DNA from: Epiperipatus broadwayi
Taxonomy: Eukaryota; Onychophora; Udeonychophora; Euonychophora; Peripatidae
Direction: 5' to 3'
Assembly: GCA_028023455.1 (NCBI GenBank)
Contig: JAQFVV010000031.1
Span: 684,001 to 748,000, forward strand
DNA: 64,000 bases
A model generated the notes under the pieces. That model saw only the letters and a program-made list of their open reading frames with translations. It was not told where the DNA came from and made no database searches. Positions 48,224 through 60,912 of the stretch are shown here, piece by piece. Positions within the stretch are counted from its first letter, which is position 1; each line of letters starts with the position of its first letter. Both the position numbers and the translations under genes were made by a program.

Positions 48224-48694
48224 ATGAAAATTCATATTACCAGTTCCTTTTCATTTTGTGGGGGCTTCCAAAAGTTCAAACTTAGTTTGTTAAATGTCCA
48301 TTCTTTTGCAGCAATCAATTTCTGCAGTTCACTGGAAGTTTCTTTTCCTGAGGCTTATAATTATTTAATGGTGATGATGAGGTTATTTGCTTCAGTGGGA
48401 ATCATTTGGGCACTGGAACTGTTTCTTCCCCTCTGGTTAAGCATAATTCTTCTAATAAATGGAGTATACCACTTGTTCTCCCATTTATCATTTTTCTTGG
48501 GTTTAAATTCAGTCACAGGGATAACTGGACTAGCTGATTCAATACTTATTAGTAGATTAATTATTTCCTTCAGCTTTCAAATGCAGATGAATGTTTTCTT
48601 TTACTTAAAATATCTCATTTCTCCCAATCAGTCATTGGTGTGGAATATTTTTAATTCAGACGAGACTTTTTTATTTTTTTTTCTTCCTATATGA
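48224..48694 (+). other. 156-codon ORF, unrecognised, probably not a gene
   Basis: The longest ATG-started frame in the window. The translation is hydrophobic (ALELFLPLWLSIILLINGVY could form a membrane span), but the start context and surroundings show no promoter or splice support, and many AT-rich regions give such frames. On the opposite strand the frame KNDKWENKWYTPFIRRI ... LQKLIAAKEWTFNKL looks more protein-like and has few stops, so the plus ORF may be the antisense shadow of a decayed minus-strand coding sequence. I recognise no family on either strand. Confidence 0.2.
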
Positions 48695-50014
48695 TATGCT
48701 GGCTCTGTGGGTTATGGAATTTGCCCCAAATGAGATACGCATAGATTTCTAGCCTGCCATCCTTAGATTTTCAATCTTCAAAAAACTTTACATTAAAAAA
48801 AATGATTTTAAATGGATATCTGGCAGAATTAAAAACGCTTGTCTTTCCTTAGTTTCAATATTTTAAAATCTCTCTTAATTGATTTTTCAGACTGGTTTTA
48901 TACCTTATTTCTTTCTCTATTTTCAGCAAATCCTTTAATTATATTTCCGCAGTTCACTGGAACATATGAAAAATCACACTATCCTGATTATTCAGATTAA
49001 TCCTGTTTTGTAGGAAAAATTGTCTTAATCCTTTTTCTTCACATTGCCATCATAACTGTCTGAGCCTCAACATGACAAATAATCTTTATGACACAAAATT
49101 GTTGGGTAAAAAAAATAATTTAACCGATTTTCTTCTTTTTCTTTTTCAATATGTAATAAATGTAATTTCTTTATGCAATGTACACACACACTTTATCAGC
49201 CAAATAATTTATAAAAACTGGCCTATAAAATAATATGAATGCTTTTTAGAAATTACAATTTTAATATCTAAAATTAAATCCTTAACCTTCAAACCCCAAA
49301 TTATAATCATAGAAAAACAAAATAGAAACAGATAAAATATTAGAATCTAGCAAATGCAGACTAGTTTTGAAGAGTTTAATATTTGAAGTATAAAATGACA
49401 ACTAAATAGCTTACACACACACTGCCTATATATGTGTTATAACCCTATAAAAAAATTAACTATTGAATAAGAAGGTGTGTACTACTCTTTTGAGTTTTAT
49501 CAACACAAACAACTAAAGAACATAACTGTTGCCCACTCTCTTTCTGTCTTAGGCTTTATAGAACTTGACCCTGTAGGGTTTAAACTTGGGTGCCCTACAG
49601 CTTCCTTTCCTATATAAAAAATGTGATGATGATTTTTGTTCCATATTTTCTTTCATGCACATTTCTACAAATTTAGCTACTGACTAAACTGTAATGGCAC
49701 AACATATAAACTAAGATTCTAACTTTTTGTGATTAAAGTTGTTTAAGACTTTGGCATAAATGATGGAATTCTCTTGAAACCAATCTTATAAAGTCTTAAT
49801 ATATTTTATAATTCAGAAATTGGCTACTATATATACAACTATTACCTTATTTCACAATCTTAATGAATGATACTTCAATACTTTGATTTATATATATATT
49901 TATGCATAAATAAAATATTCTAAATGAAAAAATCTTATCAAAACTGTTCAATTATCAAATATTCAAGATTCATTATAAAAAATGATAATCTCAATATTAT
50001 AAGATGCAATACGT
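48695..50014. other. Non-coding stretch
   Basis: No confident element. A GGGTTTAAAC...GCCC block near 49,577 resembles a B box but has no partner A box. Confidence 0.4.
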
Positions 50015-50209
50015 AATATAAGGGTTGTGCCAATAGCTCAAACAAGCTCTTATTTAATAAGTGCGGTAAGACAAAATATTTAAAATTTCTATTCTTTATA
50101 ATATTCTTATTCTTATCTAGAATATTCTAGCTAGAGATTTTAAATATTTTCTCTTACTGCACTTATTAAATAAGAACTTGTTTGAGCTATTAGTAGGCTC
50201 CCTATATTA
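50015..50209. mobile_element. Foldback MITE (about 195 bp)
   Basis: The left arm AATAGCTCAAACAAG, CTTATTTAATAAGTGC and GTAAGACAAAATATTTAAAA is mirrored by the right arm (AACTTGTTTGAGCTATT preceded by GCACTTATTAAATAAG). Arms are about 75 bp with few mismatches and a central AT-rich loop around 50,110. No ORF. Confidence 0.8.
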
Positions 50210-50739
50210 TACATTTATAAATGCAAGCTTTTAAAAGCAATGTCATGTTATATATGACTTGCTTTATTGATTATGATGATTAAGATGCAATTATATATGG
50301 GCGTAATATAGCAATAAAAATCTTCCTAAATTAACTGATTTTCACTTAATTAAATCTTTAATTTTAAAATTTTCTTAGAAGTCTCATTTTTTAAAGACAA
50401 TAACAAATTAAATTAAACTTCTTCCATTATTTAAAAGTATTTAGAAACAGTCTCCTGCCAAAATTCTGATTAAATATTTTTTTATTATTATTTCATTAAT
50501 TTTATTGTATTAGAAATTTAGCCTTTTACATTATAAATAAAAATTCTATTTATTTTTATTAATCTAAAATTAACTGGCCATATCATCCCTTTATTGTAAA
50601 ATTTTCATGTAAGTGTAATTAAGAATTCTCAACTTCACAGACAGTTACTTTTCTTTAATTATTTATCATCTATTAAAATTAAAATTCATTAAAACACTAC
50701 GACAACATCGATTTCTTTTCATATATAGTTTTCATTCTT

Positions 50740-51250
50740 TTTTCAATAATATTATCTTAAGTTCTTCACTAATGTCATTATCCTCTTTCTTACCTATTCT
50801 TGCATATTTTGTTAAATGCCTGAAAAGTTTTTGTTTCAGTTGCTTCTATTAATTTTTGTTTTTCTTTATTCTATAATCATGTTTCACTTCCATATTTCAT
50901 TACTAATATGACTAGCACATTATGAATTTTTATTATTGCTTCTCCTATACATGTTTTCAAATAGTGACACAATTCTCACTAAACCAACATTTATTTTTTT
51001 TTTCTCTTTCACCATATGGAGATTTTTACTGGAAGCACCTATCTCATCAAATCTGATTTATTGTTTTTATTGGATTTAAAGTGTTATTCACTTTAATTTT
51101 TATTTAGGCAGACATTATTTTTCATCCTAACATATGCACTGTACTGTTAAGATGAAAAATCATTACTGTCTAAATTATATACTATCTCTGCACTAACTAA
51201 TGATATTAATATTATTTAACTTTTATAGATATTTCTTTCATGACATACTG
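50740..51250 (-). pseudogene. LINE fragment (RT thumb/tail region)
   Basis: The minus strand near 50,900 reads LVILVMKYGSETWL, then LIEATETKTFQAF-like sequence and KICKNRKE, matching the YGxETWTL...LexxExRxLR segment near the C-terminus of RTE/CR1-type ORF2. Upstream, SKNLHMVKERKK and ELCHYLKTCIGEAIIKIHNV match the IRRRIxxAKxAF...LK.RIxKxYV region only loosely. Short, stop-ridden, with no boundaries defined. Confidence 0.45.
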
Positions 51251-51429
51251 GCTCCCCATTTTAGTTACCTTAGTTATAGTTTCGGGAATGATATTTCCCT
51301 AAACTGATTCCAATTGACAAGAGTTATCTCTTAGGTGTCTTTTCACACAAGAATTATGGCACCAACTTATAACAACTAAGAATAATAACTTTCTTTAAAA
51401 TGCTGTTAGAAGCAAATGGCAGCCATTCA

Positions 51430-51690
51430 AGTTTCTAGATAATTCTATGAAAAATTTTCATTTTCAAGAGATATTTTGATTTAACTAAACTTTGCTGACT
51501 GAAAGTGTCTGATTGTTGGGAGGGTCCCTGGAGGCCTAAATCCTAGTTCTTTTATGGGACGAAGCTGGGAGGAGGGCACTGTGGGAATTGTTAACAAAAA
51601 TTGGATAGCTCATTCGTTAGCAAGAATAATGTTATTCATGGTAGTTTGATAATTTGAGTTATAAACCAGAGATTTTACCTAATTTAAGGA
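51430..51690 (+). repeat. Direct repeat, copy 1
   Basis: Shares ACTTTGCTGACTGAA, GGGTCCCTG, GGCCTAAATCCTAG, GGGA.GAGGG, AATTGGATA and TTAGCAA.AATAATGTTAT with 53,060-53,335. The two copies are about 1.63 kb apart. Confidence 0.8.
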
Positions 51691-52392
51691 ATACTTTGCC
51701 CAATGGCAATAAGTTTTTGCTTGGATTTGAACATCATTTTCAAGTGTTTCCTCTAACTTTCACCCATACATCCTGTATTGGATCTTTTAAATTCTCTCTC
51801 AAAATGTCATTCTATTTTAAATGTTCAACACCAAAATTAGAACTAAATTTAACAGTGCTCCTTCGTATGCAGATCCATCATGCCTGATGGCGCTGATGTT
51901 AGCCAAAAGTTGTTTAAAATGCCCTTTTTCAGGCACAACTTCTCAATTGCTAGCAGCAATTGAGTGTTTTAGGATAATGTCAACTTGCTAGCAGCGTTTT
52001 GCTTATCATTTACTCTCACAATTCACACTTAGACAGCCCTATCATTTGATAGGTGTTGTTGTTTACCATCTATACAAATTCTGACTTTTAACATGTCCTT
52101 AGTTTTTCTTGATAGGGTTTCAATTTTTCGAATGAATACTATTTATGTAAGATGTGTTAATGTTTTTATTTTTAAACAGTAAAGGAAGTAGTGTAAGGTC
52201 CTAAAAATTTTCCCACTGGAACAAACCTGTCTACTAACCTGTTCATGAGTGTGAGATGTGAAATTTGGGGTTTTTCATAGATACAGCTGAAATATTATAG
52301 CTTGTGAGATTTTTCCATTAGTGTAAAAAAAATGGCTCCTGCTGCTGTGGCAAGAGTTGAATTGGTCTAGACCTAACCTTATCATCGTATGC

Positions 52393-52850
52393 GAGATGAG
52401 GCTACAGCTTTCACAAGAATTAGGAATGGTTCCATTTTATTTCTTTGTCTTGTGTTTTAATTTTTATGGAATAAAAATAACATTAGTTGAGAACTGAAGT
52501 CAATGATTGGGGGAGGGGTGAAATTGCGTTTTTCGATCGGAACATAAAGTGAATGAATATTGATTTATTATTAAGGTTTTTGAAAAACCTTTTTATTATT
52601 TTAAAAAATAAGCAAAAATGAATTTTTATTACTAGAAGAGATGAGGCTACAGCATTCACAAAATCAGGAATTGTTCAATTGCATTGATTTATGTTTTAAT
52701 TAATGTTTATGTAGTAAAAAGTAATGTTACTTGAGAATTGCAGTCCAATTTTTTTTTTGTTTTAGAAATTGCATTTTTTGATCAGAAACTAAAGTGAATG
52801 AATATTTATTTATTATTGTTTTTGAAAAATGTTAATTATTTAACAAAAAA
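52393..52850. repeat. 245-bp tandem duplication
   Basis: GAGATGAGGCTACAGC starts copies at 52,393 and 52,638. Each continues through AGGAATTGTTC/AGGAATGGTTC, a G-rich or T-rich stretch, AAATTGC.TTTTT.GATC and AAAGTGAATGAATATT. It lies between the two direct repeats above. Confidence 0.85.
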
Positions 52851-53059
52851 AAAAAAAAATTAAAAAAAGAAATTTTTATTCTTGATATTAATAATAAAAA
52901 TGTTTAAAAAAAAAAAGTTTTCTCTGTGTATCGGTTTCTTTGTTATAATATGTAAATCAAATATAGTGGCCCGATAACAATATATGAAGACATTTTGTTG
53001 GAAGAACAATGCCACCAAGCATGATGGATGTGCATTCAAATGATTACCAATTTAACACA

Positions 53060-53335
53060 TAAATTTCTGGAGAAGTCTATTGGAAAATTCAATTTTGAAG
53101 GAAAATTTAGATTTAATTCAACTTTGCTGACTGAATGAGTGTCTGGTTGTGGATAGGGTCCCTGAGGGCCTAAATCCTAGTCCCTATGCAGGTCGGGACT
53201 GGGATGAGGGTGCTATGGGGATCGTTACCCGAATTGGATATCTTGTTCAATTTATTAGCAATAATGTTATACATTGCAGTTCAGTGATTGTGTTGTAAGC
53301 CATAGGTTTTATTCAATAAATTAATAAAGCTTGTG
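53060..53335 (+). repeat. Direct repeat, copy 2
   Basis: Partner of 51,430-51,690. It ends just before the 71-bp unit at 53,341. The pair could be short LTR-like repeats of a degraded element or a dispersed satellite unit. Confidence 0.8.
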
Positions 53336-53340
53336 GTTAA

Positions 53341-53411
53341 GACCTGTAGAGGTGCCTATCTTCGCATTTTCATGCGCATATTCTTGACGTTTACAGCCTT
53401 AGTAAATATTA
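53341..53411. repeat. 71-bp dispersed unit, copy B
   Basis: Same orientation and length as 12,969-13,039, with about six substitutions and no gaps. Flanks differ, which fixes the unit's limits at GACCTG and AAATATT(A). Confidence 0.8.
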
Positions 53412-54375
53412 TTTGCTCAATAGTGAATGTTTACAGAGTCTCTCATAACATCATTTTAATAGCAGTGTGGAGCTCCACAAATCACTAATTTTTGCATTTG
53501 ACTATTAAACAATAGTTAAGCACCTCATGCATTAGGGCTTCAGGTTTTCATAAGTTTTCAGGGTACTGTAACATGATGGATGTGGTTAAAAATGCTATTT
53601 TAATTTATACATCAATCTAGGTAGATCAGCAATTGCCTTGGAAAACTAATATTATATAGTTACGATGTCAATCTTCAAAATAATAACTGTCATTTAATCA
53701 CTACATTCTGCAAGATTGTAGAGAAAATTAAGATAAAAGACTGAATAGTAGCCCCTATGGGAATAATTAAAGACACTTGGGCAATTTATCAGTTGCCTAA
53801 AACTTGAATATTCCAACCTTAAAAAATCCAAGAACTCTCAATTACGAAACCCTCGCAGCCACAAGCTCAACCAGGTATCACTGGAGGTTTAAACACAAGA
53901 AAAACCATAGATAGCAATGCTTAATAACCATGAAAATACATTATATTTGTTTTACACTAAGACTAATAAATTCTAATTCTTTTTTTTTAAAAAAATCACA
54001 TTATGTAGATGCTTCTATTATCTATTTAATTTGAAAATTGAATTATGTATAATCTTCCTTAATAAACCATGTCATTTTTATCAATTACTTTTATTGCAAA
54101 AGAAGTATATTTTAATTTCCAAAATGTTAACGTAGTTTACATTCAGTCGGAGATGTAAAAAAATATTTTTTTATAGTTGATGGAATTCTTTTTATTTTCT
54201 TTAAAAAATATTAATAATTAGTCATTTTCTTTCAATGAATAATTTCCGTTTTTCCAGGATATACAGACGGTCCTCAACTTTCTTACCTAATTGATTCAAT
54301 AAAATGGGTATGAAAACTGAAATGCGTGAAAGTAGAGAAATATATATTATACCGGATACTCAATCTATTCTGAAA
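53412..54375. other. Non-coding stretch
   Basis: No clear element. A patch at 54,262-54,350 (CAGACGGTCCTCAACTT...) resembles ends of dispersed repeats seen in various animals, but I cannot name it. Confidence 0.4.
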
Positions 54376-55215
54376 GAGGGCGCCACCAGACCACTACGTG
54401 TCTGGAAAATTTGTTTACTGTGATCAGAATAGATGATGATGATGGTTTGCGCTGACTAGACCCAGGGAGGAACAAGAGATCTTAGATTGTTTAGACAATT
54501 GAGACAAAAGCAAAAAGGCAAACGTCAGCCAAATTAAGTTTAAACATATTTCATAAATTTTATTATGAGAAAATAAATTATTAAATATAAGTTTATGACA
54601 CAAGAGATGGAGGTTAACTCAGGCGTGTACCAGACATACTAAAGGCAAAGCTATGACAGACTGACTGATCTTCTAATAAACAAATGTAAAAGGGAGGAAG
54701 CAAATTTCATTCAGCAGAGGATTCACCTAAACATTGGTCTTCACTTTCAGATATTTAAACCCTATGCCCCTGAAATAGATCAAAGAATCCAGCGCCGAAG
54801 AGCTGTTCAAGATCTAAAAATTGGTCAGACCTTGAATGTCCTTATATCGGTATGAGCTGCACCTATTACTACGTTTAAAATAATGGCGATTGATCCACCC
54901 CAAGAACAATCGAAAAATATCATTGAAATGAAGAAACAATTAAACTGGTGAATCCCAGCCAAACGATTGGCGAAAATTACTTTAAAATTAATAATTAATG
55001 GTCTCAATAAGAGACAAGTAAATGATTAGAAAAACAGTTACGTCTGTCCCAGCAAATAACGAAAAGAAAATAAACTTACAAACAAATTCTGAGTACACGC
55101 TCTGATAAATTTAAAGCACACGTAATAAATACACAAATGAATCTATCGGAGAGTGCACGGAGTACGAAAATCTTAAAAGTTGTAAACACTTTAGCAGAAC
55201 GAAAGTATCGCTCAC

Positions 55216-56033
55216 CTGTAATTTAAGAAAGGATAAATTTTATCTTCCTGCTGACGACTTATAAAATTACAAAGAAAAACACAATTCTGATTTCCACTTT
55301 TAGAGATCTTAGAACGAAATCTCCACCTGCGAAAATCAGACAATAAAGTCGTCAGCCAAAAGATTTTTGGAGGTTTAGCAAGAGGGCAAACATAGAGTAT
55401 AAAATTAATTAATTATTAAATACTAAATAATTACAGGTAAGCATTTTAAAAGCACGACTGCCAAAGCATTTATAAAAATCTTACATAAAATAGAAAACTC
55501 ACTCGTCACTCTCCAATAAACAAAACGGAAAGCAAATTAGAATCTTAAAACTAAGATTCTAAGACACACTATAAAATATTGAAAAACACAGCAAATATTA
55601 AATATGAGGCTATATTGATTTAAGAATACATATTTGTGGTTAGATTGAGCGGAGATTTAATGAGAACTAATTTACCCTGGGAAGAATAAAAACGAAAATA
55701 ATTACCTTTCGGTAAAAGCAATGTTCACGTAGAGTGCGCACTTTTACTTAAGTTCATTTTCAGGTTCTTGAAGCAGCAAGATAGATGTAAAGAGGTTCCG
55801 GTTTCTTTTAGGTGTTCAAGGCATTACTGGAGCAAACTTGGAAGTCAGGGATCCGTCTTTTGTGGAGTTAGCAAGCCATTCGGGTAGTGATAACAAGTAT
55901 AGAATTTTTCATTTTTGCCAGCGAAAGTCTTTAATAACAGCTGATGTCCTTTAATTAAGAAATTTAAATGTCTGCGCTGCTATAACTTTCACGTGAGAAA
56001 ACCACTTGTCTATCTCTCAAAAATAGATTAACT
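55216..56033 (-). other. Possible spliced non-coding leader
   Basis: Downstream of the promoter the minus strand offers a donor AAAG/GTAATT (exon end 55,706), an acceptor TTTTCGCAG/GTGG (55,326) preceded by a T-rich tract, and a strong donor ATTACAG/GTGAGC (exon end 55,216). This would give exons of about 328 and 111 nt with no ORF of note, like a 5' UTR or lncRNA. Purely predicted. Confidence 0.3.
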
Positions 56034-56062
56034 GACACTCCAAATTTTCGGGGCTATTTATA
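56033..56062 (-). promoter_or_regulatory. Pol II core promoter (TATAAATAG + TCAGT initiator)
   Basis: On the minus strand TATAAATAG begins at 56,062, and the initiator TCAGT has its A at 56,033, 29 bases downstream. This is the canonical TATA-Inr spacing of invertebrate promoters. It is the best promoter match in the window. Confidence 0.65.
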
Positions 56063-56675
56063 CGATGCTCCATTTCCTGCAAAACACTTTCCTTGTTGTT
56101 CAATTTCTTTGCCTTAGGCAGGGCAAATATTAATCTCCCGCTCAATCTATCTAGGAATTCTATCCAGGGTTTATTGAAATGAAAACAACAACATAAAAAT
56201 CAAATCTCCGCTATCAAAATTGTTTACAATAATTAAAATAAAAGCAACAGGAATGCAATTAGCTAGCCAGCTTGTCTTTAAATCAAATGGATTTAAAAAC
56301 AGGCGGTATATGAAAACTATTTTAAAATAAATCGATAAATATTTTTTAAAAAATCCGTTTTACATATAAACGCGTGTATACTTGGATACACGCATTCTTT
56401 TTAAATAATATTGCAAATTTAAACTCTACATTTAATTAAAATTAAAAGCTTAATAAATTTCTTTTTTTTTTTGTTTACTAACAACACCATTGAACCGGAT
56501 TTCAATCAGGTTCAATATATAAAAAAAAATTGTTTTAAATATTTATTTTTTAATGAGGTGTATTAGCATATACATAAATAATACTTTACTGCTTAGTATT
56601 TGGTGTTTTCTTTATAAATTTATCAAGAGATAATTGAATTGTACTCTTCTTAGTCAGGACATCAAGATTGATTTA

Positions 56676-57240
56676 CAGATAATTTCGGACAATAAAATTC
56701 ATTATATATATATATCACATTAATGCAATAATTATATTGTTTTTAAAAAAATTACATTTAGTATCAGATTATTTTAAAAATATATAATCCTTTACAATAA
56801 TTAATTTATTAATAAAAAATAATAATAAATTGACATTTAATTGCTTATGACACTTGTCTTTCAATTATGACTAGGAAAATTTTTTAAAAATTCTTATTTT
56901 AAAACATGAAAATTGAACACTCTCCACCTTTTCTCATTTTCTATAAATTAAAAAAAAAATTTCTTACAACTTTTTATTAAATTTATAGGAAAATGAGAAA
57001 AGGTGGAGGAAGGGGCTTAAGTTTTAATGTTTACAAAAAGGGGTTTTGTCTTCCTAATAATAATTAAAAGACTAAAGCGTCATAAGCAATTAAATGTAGA
57101 TTTATTTTTTATTAATAAATTAATTATTAGACAAAATGTTTTTTAAAAAACATCTGATAGTAAGTGTAATTTTTTAATATATATATAATTATTACATTAA
57201 TGTGATATATATAATGAATTTTACTGTCATGAATTGACCG
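56676..57240. mobile_element. Foldback MITE (about 565 bp)
   Basis: Long complementary arms: TAAAATTCATTATATATAT...CACATTAATG, TTAATTTATTAATAAAAAAT, ACATTTAATTGCTTATGAC and CCACCTTTTCTCATTTTC on the left recur in reverse complement on the right. Arms are about 265 bp, meeting near 56,960. Candidate termini are CAGATAATTTCGGACA and CGGTCAATTCATGACA. It lies immediately beyond insertion B. No ORF. Confidence 0.8.
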
Positions 57241-60200
57241 GGCTAATCCATAAGTATCCTCTTCTTATTCGTTTCTTGATAAAAAGTTCTGTAACGTGCT
57301 GTCTTTTTCTACTGCCCTTATACAAAATAGCGAATTGTAGGAAAGTCGATGACCATCTGTATAATAATCTAAGATGCTTTCTCTTAAAACTTAATGAACT
57401 TATATGTTATCCCCTGCTAATGCTTTTTGATTATTTGTTCTTTTCAATGTTTCTGTAACTGTGACAAAATTATCTCTTTTTTTCCACTATGTTAAATTCC
57501 CATCAAGAAATTTACAGAAGCAGATAAGCGATATCCATTTAAATTATTCTAGACTGTTATTATTATTACTATTTTGTCTATTATTTTGCAAAACATTGAT
57601 TTGTGCACAATCTATCATGTTCAATCCAAAATGTCAGTTTCTCTTAATCTTATATTATTGCCCTGAATTCTCATTTAATTAGAGCTTTAATTCAAATATA
57701 TTCTATTTCATTTTCTAATGTTTTATTGTCTAACTGTTTATGATTAAAATCTTTTTTTAATGCAATTGTCTTTTATCTCTTTTATCCAAATTTTAAGACT
57801 TTTTCTTTTCATTTTTGCATTCAATGCTTTCTGTGCTAACTTCATTACAATAATTTTGATATTTTCTATTTCTATTTTAATTTATTCTTTTCTGTCAATT
57901 TTTTAACATAATTTATTAATATGCTTTGGAATAAGAATCTAAAACTTATTTTAGTAATCTGATAGCAAATACTTAACTTTTATATTTCATTCAATTGCCT
58001 TTTTTAATTTTTAATAGAATTAGTGTTTATAATGCCAAATAATAATTGAAATCAAAGTCGCTTCCATAATGTACTTATTGCTTTAACATGTAAAGCTTAC
58101 ATACGGTACATAATTTTAATTTGCCATCATTAATTAAGATGTAACATAGAAATATTTCATTTTCCCAAATTAATCAAATTCATTCATAAAATAGTGTGCG
58201 ATTGAAATAATTGATGGTTAATTTTAAATTATAATTGTTTTGATTATATTTTCCCCAAGTATTCACTCAAATTAGAAAATATTTGACCAATTCTAGCAAT
58301 AAAATATGTGGCTATTATGCATTTATTTATATCAATTCCATTAATTTCATACTGAAGAATAATGAAGAAATTTTCACTATCTTTTAATTAAGCCTCATTT
58401 CTCATGAGTATGAGCATACAATAGTTTCAAACTATTCTTAATCTTATAAAAATATATACATTCTGAAATCTATTTTCCACATTTTGTATATCATAATGAT
58501 AATCCCAATTGTCATTCCACTGTAAAGGATGACATATTTTTCTAAATCTAATAACTTTTCATCTGCTTCTTAATTTCAAAAATTTTTATTATGGTTGTTT
58601 CCAATATTTTTAATTCATTCTGAAGTTATTCTATATTATGCTTTAAAAGTTCTAATATCTTTTGATATTGTCTGTATCTTCAATTTTATTCACTTATTAG
58701 TCTTATTTGTATTTTTCTGGTTCTCCTAATATTTTATCATTGAATTATGTAGACAATCATTTTGAGGTGGATGACAATTCTCATTTAAAATGACTATTAG
58801 TAATTTGTACTCACACCTTGAATAATTAAAAAGGACAATAATAATCACAATCAGGTTTTATTTTTGCTGCAGGTAAGTGAAATATTATAATAGATTATGT
58901 TTAGCTCTGTAATAAGACTTCCTTGCAAAATAAATATATAAGGATTTTAGCCTTTCAATCATGTTAATTAATTACTGAAAAAAAATGTAAAAACCAAAGA
59001 AAAGTTTAATAAAGAAATACTGAATCTTTGATAAAATATGAATAACATATATATATATATGATATATCTCTCTTTCATGGTAAGCATAATCATGCAAAGA
59101 ACATAAATGGGTAATATATAAAATCATATACTATTCAAAAGAAAATAAATCATTTGAGAAACTCCTAAACATAAGTTTCAGCTTTTTCAGAAAAATATTG
59201 TTCAACTTTTTATTATTCTATTATATTTTTTATTAATGCCAATCTTTACTTTCAAATATTATTCATATCATTTTGAAATCTTTGAATTTTTAATAGTTTA
59301 ATTTTAAATATGTTCCTACTATCTATAATTCTTTTAATGTTTATAAAATACAAATAGATAATCTTCCCCATTTTTTATATTAAAAATGTAAAAAGCCTAT
59401 TATGTGTAGGATAAAAAAAAAATTGTCTTTTTTGGTTTAGGTGATGGTAGATTGGCTGACTCAAGAATAGAAGTTATTCTTATTAATTCAATCTAATATT
59501 TGGTTCTTGAATATTTCCCACTAACTGATATAGTTAGTTATTTATTTAAATAAGCATTCTTTTTTTTAACAAATCATGTTAATTAATATATCTTTATTCT
59601 CACTGATGATATAATGTGGGTCTAGATTGCTATTGTTTTCTTTTAATGCTGTTAATAAAGCTTCTGGTTTTTATACAGGACTCATTTATATAACTTAAGA
59701 ACAGTCAGAGTCAAGATGAAAGCATTACAACATAGGGGAAACATATTGATCCAAAATTTGTTCATCATTTAAATACTATAAAAATGTCAACGGCCTTGAA
59801 ATCCTGTCATGTAATTAAATATATTTAGTTTGTTTATTAAATTCAGTCAAGTAGCAGTTATATATTCTTTCAAACAATTGATTTGTATAATAAATCTCTT
59901 TGTTGTCAACACGGCCATGCAGAGCTCTTTTTAGAAGTTTAGATTTCAATTGAATTTGTACGGAATCTGTGAATCATATACTTACAGATCTCAGACTATT
60001 CGTTCTGCTATTTCTCATGTTTAAAATGGTGTATGTATTTTTTTCTGCGTGAAATTTGGATTTTTAACTTTTTTTTTTTTTAAGTACAATTTTTAATTTT
60101 TTTTCCTCTCATTTTTTTAGATTTACTAATCCTCGTAAAGTTTTTTAACTGCTCAATTCGCGTCTCTTTATCACTTCTTTAGCTTTGATATGGATATGAA

Positions 60201-60507
60201 AATGCCGATGCAGGTGTTGTGTAAGCCTTTTTTCCTAGAAGCTCATTTTAGTGACGGTTAAAAAGATTGGAGTCATTTTATTTGCAAAGACAATTATGGT
60301 AACCAACTCTAAGGCCTTCTTCATGATGGGGACTCAAATTTGAAATTGGACAATAACGTTTATGTGTCACAGGGGGACCAGGAATCAGTGAGCATTCAAT
60401 TAATTTTATTACTTATTTTTTTATATAATTACAGATGTGTAGAAAACAATAAATATACTATAGAATTTTAGGTAATTTACATTTCAATGATATAAAACAT
60501 ACATATC
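57241..60507. other. Non-coding stretch
   Basis: AT-rich. ORFs at 57,234-57,458 and 57,461-57,682 are adjacent and hydrophobic but match nothing I know. GCTGCAG/GTAAGTG near 58,870 is an isolated donor-like site. Nothing else supported. Confidence 0.45.
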
Positions 60508-60912
60508 CAGACTCGATCATATTCCCTCAGTCATCCACTCTCATACATCATCTCTCATATATATATATATATAATCAGTGCTCATAATAAATTTGTTTAT
60601 TTGGATGTTTATTGGTTGTACTTAGTTTTTATTCATTTTATCTTAAAAGAAATTTTTGTTTGATATTTATTTTTTGAATATACTTTTTTTTTGGAATAAT
60701 CTCTTAAACACAGACTTTCAAATATCCTCAGCTACCCACTCTCATACATCAGTTGGTTCATATGAGCATCACTCACACATATATAGCCAGTGCTCATAAT
60801 AAAAATAAAAATAAATTGATATTATTGATTTACTTAGTTTTTATTTATTTTATCTTAGACAAATTTTTGTTTGATATTTTTGAGTACACTTTATTTACTT
60901 GAAAAGAATACA
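60508..60912. repeat. 203-bp tandem duplication
   Basis: Two adjacent copies (60,508 and 60,711) share CAGACT, CCACTCTCATACATCA, CAGTGCTCATAATAAA, TTAGTTTTTATT.ATTTTATC and TTTTTGTTTGATATTT, with an AT-dinucleotide run expanded in copy 1. Confidence 0.85.

Larger units (their letters stand above)
54376..56513 (-). mobile_element. Unclassified promoter-bearing insertion B (sister of insertion A)
   Basis: Read on the minus strand it starts with a hairpin (GAACCTGATT, GA loop, AATCCGGTTC; one mismatch), then GGTGTTGTTAG (insertion A: GTGTTATGTT). It carries TATAAATAG 451 bases in (437 in insertion A) and ends with the same TGGCGCCCTC. The body is visibly richer in G+C and CpG than the rest of the window, so it is young, differently methylated, or a real transcription unit. 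Splice-like sites occur inside. No long ORF and no clear target-site duplication (AATATATA occurs near both sides but offset). A long solo LTR is the simplest reading; a genuine host 5' region is an alternative. Confidence 0.6.

Noticed and set aside
48224-48694. 156-codon plus-strand ORF as a membrane protein gene
   Set aside because: Only length and hydrophobicity support it. T-rich DNA produces such frames, and the opposite strand looks more protein-like. Kept only as a low-confidence note.
49570-49610. B-box-like GGGTTTAAAC as a SINE
   Set aside because: No A box at a plausible distance on either strand.
54262-54350. Dispersed-repeat end resembling CGGTCCTCAACTTACG-type elements
   Set aside because: Similarity is from memory and short; no second end or copy in the window.
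57234-57682. Two adjacent plus ORFs as a gene pair
   Set aside because: Low-complexity hydrophobic translations, no family, no promoter or splice evidence.
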